DNA of 64,000 nucleotides from Pardosa pseudoannulata (taxonomy: Eukaryota > Arthropoda > Arachnida > Araneae > Lycosidae): positions 73,960,418-74,024,417 of the forward strand of contig CM063500.1 in NCBI GenBank assembly GCA_032207245.1. Direction: 5' to 3'. Below are positions 59,213 to 64,000 of the stretch, in pieces; positions within the stretch are counted from its first letter, which is position 1, and the number at the start of each line of letters is the position of its first letter. Under the pieces are notes generated by a model. It worked only from the letters and a program-made list of their open reading frames with translations. It was not told the DNA's origin and did not search any database. The translations under genes and the position numbers were made by a program.

Positions 59213-61534
59213 GGTAGGTAGATGGATACATAGATAAATATTACTGAATTTAAAAAAATAATATTTAAATGGTTTAAAGTCCGAATGACTTTAAAGGCGT
59301 TTTAACATTACAATAAATATAAAGTCAAGGATAATATTTCTATTCAATTAATATTTATTTACTAAACGAAAATTTTCAGTAAATAGTATTGTATTGCACA
59401 CACTTGTGCAAAAGATGAGAACAATACATAAAATTGTAAAACTAGTGTAAAATTAACAAAAGAAGTTTTGATGTAGTTTAAGAGATTTTTGCAGGTATAA
59501 GTTACGTTAACTTTACAATAAAGAGAATGTTATTCTTAGAATAGTAATCCTTCTTTGTATAGTTTTTAGATCATTGATGGAATTTTAAACATCTTCACTA
59601 TGATAATTTATTTTATTACTGCGATAAAAATTGATACATGCTAATTTGATCGTTAAATATGTTGAAAATAAACTTAATAAATTAATTATATTTTTTTATA
59701 TTTGAATATTAAAAAAACTTGACACTTGTCCTTCTCTGTATAATTTTCAGATTAATGATGAAATTTAAAATATATTCACTATGAAAATTTATCTTTTATT
59801 TCTCAGGTAAAAATTGATACATCCTACTTTGATTGTTTAATATAATGAATATAAACTCAATAAAGTAATCATATTTTTTTGTGTTTGAATATTCAAGAAA
59901 CTCGACACTCATCCTTCTTAATCCCGTATAATTTTCCAATCATTGATGGAATTTTAAATATCTTCACTATGAAAATTTATCTTTTATTACTCAGCTAAAA
60001 AATTATGCATGATACTTTGATTGTTTAATATAAGGGAAATAAATTGAATAAATATATTTATATTTTTTATATTTGATTATTCAATTAACATGAAGTCGTC
60101 GTATAATTTTCAGATCATTGATGGAATTTTAAATATCTTCACTATGAAAATTTATCATTTATTACTCAGCTAAAAAATTATGCATGATACTTTGATTGTT
60201 TAACATACTTAAAATAAATTGAATAAATTAATTATATTTTTTTTACCTTTGAATATTCAAGAAATTTGGCACTCGTCCTTCTTTATAATTTTCAGATCAT
60301 TGATGGAATTTTAAATATCTTCATTTTGAAAATTTATCTTTTATTACTCAGCTAAAAATTGATGCATGATACTTTGATTGTTTATGTATTGAAAATAAAC
60401 GGAATAAATTAATTATATTTTTTATATTTAAATATTCAGTTAACTTGGATGTCGTCTTTGTTCGTATTATTATCAGATCATTGATAGAATTTTGAATATC
60501 TTCACCATGAAAGTTTATCTTTTTTTACTCAGCTAAAAAATTATACATGCTGCTTTGATTGTTTAATGTATTTAAAATAAATGTAATAAAAAATTTGTAT
60601 GTTTGTATATTTGAATATTCCAGAAACTTGATAATCGATTTTCTTGAATCCTGTATAATTTTCAGATCATAAATTGAATTTTAAATATATTCATAATGAA
60701 AATTTATTTTTTATTACTCAGCTAAAAATTGATACATGTTACTTTGACTGTTTAATATATTGAAAATAAAAGGATAAAAATTAATTATACTTGTTAAAAT
60801 TTGAATATTCAAGAAACTTGGCTCTCCTTCATTGTATAATTTTTAGATCTTTGATGGAATTTTAAATACATTCCCTATGAAAATTTATCTTTAATTACTC
60901 AGCTAAAAATTGATACATGTTTCTTTGATTGTTTAATATGTTAAAAATAAACTGAATAAATTCATTATATTTTTTATATTTGAATATTCAAGAAATTTGA
61001 CATTCGTCCTTCTTTGTATAATTTTCAGATCATTAATGGAATTTAAATATAATCACTATGAATATTTAGCTTTTATTTCTCAGCTAAAATGATACATGTT
61101 ACTTTGATTGTTTAACATAATTAAAATAAATGGAATAAATTAGTTTTATTTTTAATATTCGAATATTCAAGAAATTTGACACTAGTCCTTTTTAATATTG
61201 TATAATTTTCAGACCATTGATTTAATTTTAAATATATTCAATATGAAAATTTATCTCTTATTACTCAGATAAAAATTGATACATGCTACTTGGATTGTTT
61301 AATATAATGAAAATTAACTGAATAAATTTTTTTTTTATATATTTGAATATTCCAGAAACTTGACACATGTCCTTCTAGATCAGGGATGGGCAATCAACGG
61401 CCTGCGGATAGAATTTTAAGTTTTCCAGTCCGAGGCAAATTAAAAGAAATATATATTTATACATTATATTTCCATCTCCTTTTCTACTTTTCTTAAATAT
61501 TATATCCCAAATTTATTATCTCACGCCCAGATGA

Positions 61535-61720
61535 TCAGCGGTATATTTGATTCTTATATGTGAACAAGTGTTTTCGACTTTGAACCTTAGAAAGAATAAT
61601 TTCAGAAGTAAACTGACAGATGAGCATTTAGCATCGTTCCTTAAAATCAGTACAACTCGCTTTGAACCTCAGTATAAGGAAGTGTTAAAAATGAAATCGC
61701 AATTTCATTCAACTCATTAA
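61535..61720 (+). pseudogene. hAT transposase C-terminal (dimerisation region) remnant
   Basis: A 61-codon open stretch to the stop at 61718-61720 contains VYLILICEQVFSTLN, RKNNFRSKLTDEHLASFLKI and RFEPQYKEVL. It matches the C-terminal hAT dimerisation region (CEQ-FS---------R--LTDEHL------), closest by memory to the vertebrate/invertebrate ZBED and GTF2IRD2-like group of hAT proteins. A TGA at 61532-61534 closes the frame upstream, and the catalytic domain and zinc finger are missing. The nested piggyBac-like element begins 9 bp after the stop. Confidence 0.8.
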
Positions 61721-61729
61721 CGTATTTAA

Positions 61730-62333
61730 CCCTCTAATCGGTTCACACGTACAATTCCGCCAAACCGATGATGTCTTCAAAGCGGTTGTCATGTACAATT
61801 TTCGACCTCCAAAAACGTTCCGAAAATGGATGTAATGTACATTTCTGACATTGTTTTCCCCTATGGAGTTTTGAGGTAGGAGGGTCAGGTCGATTGTTTA
61901 GGAACTGCATCCCTACTCCCTGAGGCACAAAGACGCTGATAGCTTTTCATGGCTTTGTAAATCTCTATTTCGAAGTATTTCGTTTGCGGTAACAGATGTA
62001 TCTCTAATTACACCACTTAAATAGCTTGGATGACTTTCGTAAAAAAGATATAAATCATTCTCTTAAAGAATATTTTTATTTGTACTTTTAGAACCCATTA
62101 TTTCTTATGGGATGATATTAAATTGTATATTAAAACGTGTATTAAAAATTAACAATCTATAATGTCTATTTATATATCTATTTATAACCGGAAGTAAAGG
62201 GACAGTAACGATGGTTTGTTTCCCGTATTCCATTCTAGTCGACAAAGGGTGAAGTAAAAAATCATAGAACACTTTGGTCACTGACATAATGAAACTTTAG
62301 ACTTTTTTTCCTCGGTGTGTTCCACTTGGAGGG
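61730..62333. mobile_element. 604-bp piggyBac-like MITE nested in the hAT element
   Basis: TTAA lies at 61726-61729 and 62334-62337. The left end is CCCTCTAATCGGTTCACAC and the reverse-complemented right end CCCTCCAAGTGGAACACAC; 13 of 19 positions match, including CCCTC, AA, GG and CACAC. There is no transposase. It is GC-richer than the satellite. The ORFs 61743-61928 and 62105-62287 (minus) have no motif. Confidence 0.85.
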
Positions 62334-64000
62334 TTAAACCGTTAGGTATTTTTATATTGTTTTTAAAAATTTTAGGAAAATTTATCTTGGCCCGCCAAAT
62401 TTATTTTCTTTTGATTTTTGGCCCGCTGGTTTGTTCATCCCTGTTTAACACCCTGTATAATTTTCAGATCATTAATGAAATTTAAATATAATCACTATGA
62501 ATATTTAGCTTTTATTTCTCAGCTAAAATGATACATGTTACTTTGATTGTTTAACATAATTAAAATAAATGGAATAAATTATCTATATTTTTTTGTATTT
62601 GAATATTCAAGTAACTTGACACTCGTTCTTCTTTGTATAGTTTTTAGATCATTGATGGAATTTTAAACATCTTCACTATGATAATTTATTTTATTACTGC
62701 GATAAAAATTGATACATGCTACTTGGATTGTTTAGTATATTGAAAATAAACTTAATAAATTAATTATATTTTTTTATATTTGAATATTAAAAAAACTTGA
62801 CACTTGTCCTTCTCTGTATAATTTTCAGATTAATGATGAAATTTAAAATATATTCACTATGAAAATTTATCTTTTATTTCTCAGGTAAAAATTGATACAT
62901 CCTACTTTGATTGTTTAACATAATTAAAATAAATGGAATAAATTATCTATATTTTTTTGTATTTGAATATTCAAGTAACTTGACACTCGTTCTTCTTTGT
63001 ATAAGTTTCATATCATTGATGGAATTTTAAATATCTTCACTATGAAAATTTATCTTTTATTAATCAGCTGAAAATTGATATATGCTTCTTTGATTGTGTA
63101 ATATAATAATAATAACTCAAATAAATTCCATCAAAATAAGATCATTGATGGAAATTTAAATATATTCACTAGGAAAATTTATCTTTTATTACTCAGCTGA
63201 AAATCGATACATGCTACTTTGATTGGCAATACAATAAAAATAAACTTAATAAATTAATTATATTTTTTTATATTTGAATATTCAATAAACTTGACACTCG
63301 TTCTTCTTTGTATAATTTTCATATCATTGATGGAATTTTAAATATCTTCACTATGAAAATTTATCTTTTATTAATCAGCTGAAAATTGATATATGCTTCT
63401 TTGATTGTTCAATAAATGGAAATATACTGAATAAATAAATTATTTTTTTGTATTTGAATTTTGAAGAAACTTAACACTCGTTCTTCTTTGAATAATTTTC
63501 AGATCATTCATGGAATTTTACATATTTTCACTCTGAAAATTTATTTTTTATTATTCAGCTAAAAATTGATACATGCTACTTTAATTGTTCAATAAATGGA
63601 AATATACCGAATAAATAAATTATTTTTTTGTATTGCAATTTTGAAGAAACTTGACACTCGTCCTTCTTTGAATAATTTTCAGATCATTCATGGAAATTTA
63701 AATATTTTCACTCTTAAAATTTATCTTTTATTACTCAGCTAAAAATTGATACATGCTACTTTGATTGTTCAATAAAAGGAAATATACTGAATAAATAAAT
63801 TATTTTTTTTTGTATTTCAATTTTGAAGAAACTTGACACTCGTCCTTCTTTGAATAACTTTCAGATCATTCATGGAAATTTAAATATTTTCACTCTTAAA
63901 ATATATCTTTTATTACTCAGCTAAACATTGCTACATGCTACTTTGATTGTTCAATAAATGGAAATATACTGAATAAATAAATTATTTTTTTTTGTATTTC

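Larger units (their letters stand above)
61381..62443 (+). mobile_element. hAT-type transposon remnant inside the satellite
   Basis: The left end CAGGGATGGGCAATCAACGG and the reverse-complemented right end CAGGGATGAACAAACCAGCG are typical hAT termini (CAGGG-TG; GGCC-rich just inside: CGGCCTGCGG and GCGGGCCAAAAAT). Satellite units continue on both sides (ACATGTCCTTCTAGAT before, ACCCTGTATAATTTTCAG after). The expected 8-bp target duplication is not clean. It carries a transposase C-terminal remnant and a nested piggyBac-like insertion. Confidence 0.82.
59330..64000. repeat. ~182-bp satellite array, about 19 units, running off the right edge
   Basis: Units contain TTTTCAGATCATTGATGGAA, CACTATGAAAATTTATCTTT, TTACTCAGCTAAAAATTGAT and AAACTTGACACTCGTCCTTC. 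The GATCATTGATGG marker recurs about every 180-187 bp from 59568. The array is split by an hAT element (61381-62443). The last four units (from about 63410) form a subtype with TTCATGGAAATTTAAATATT and are more alike than the rest. Sequence at 59548-59800 reappears almost unchanged at 62630-62890. Confidence 0.95.

Overview
This is a stretch of AT-rich, gene-poor animal nuclear DNA, most likely from an arthropod. An arachnid or spider is my best guess. That guess rests on the tRNA-derived SINE family, the mix of Tc1, piggyBac, hAT, Tigger, Jockey-type LINE and Ty3/gypsy remains, and the gypsy-type LTR; it was not tested by any search. I found no convincing host protein-coding gene, rRNA, tRNA gene or CRISPR array. 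Every recognisable coding trace is a broken transposase, reverse-transcriptase or integrase tail.

Layout. 1-9.2 kb: a 205-bp satellite with a two-unit higher-order pattern, then a duplicated block with a 240-bp array, a 159-bp AT-rich array with a 31-bp perfect inverted repeat, and two tandem copies of a block carrying a palindrome-headed (CCCGTCATATGACGGG) mobile repeat. 10.1-19.7 kb: a third copy of that repeat, micro- and minisatellites, a 917-bp TIR element with TTA target duplications, a 475-bp TIR element, a LINE 3' remnant and SINEs with target-site duplications. 22.4-24.5 kb: a piggyBac-like remnant and an unidentified 340-bp insertion with a 15-bp target duplication. 24.6-29 kb: a 155-bp and a 148-bp tandem array. 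30.6-33.5 kb: a tandem array of very small LTR retrotransposon units (LTR, PBS, short internal part, PPT, LTR and so on), flanked as a whole by one 5-bp target duplication and carrying its own later insertion. 34-37.2 kb: 118-bp and 292-bp arrays and a TTAA-flanked MITE. 38.6-45.4 kb: a dispersed repeat broken by a piggyBac-like MITE, a 1,555-bp long-TIR element and a Tigger/pogo-like element with minisatellites inside it. 45.5-47.6 kb: the longest palindrome-headed copy, with nine head units in tandem. 48.3-49.7 kb: a Tc1 pseudogene and a GC-richer LTR. 50.4-57.1 kb: two separate kilobase-scale segmental duplications, with Tc1 C-terminal remnants and (TA)n-(TG)n tracts. 58-59.2 kb: a nearly pure 1.2-kb (TA)n tract. 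59.3-64 kb: a roughly 182-bp satellite interrupted by an hAT element that itself holds a piggyBac-like element.

Relations. The window reads as a record of insertion and tandem amplification rather than of genes acting together. Several insertions can be checked internally because uninterrupted paralogues (empty sites) lie in the same window. The best candidate for an undescribed structure is the mini-LTR array at 30641-33492, followed by the palindrome-headed family and the nested hAT/piggyBac insertion in the terminal satellite. Boundaries were read by eye and are usually good to a few bases where target duplications are given and to tens of bases elsewhere.
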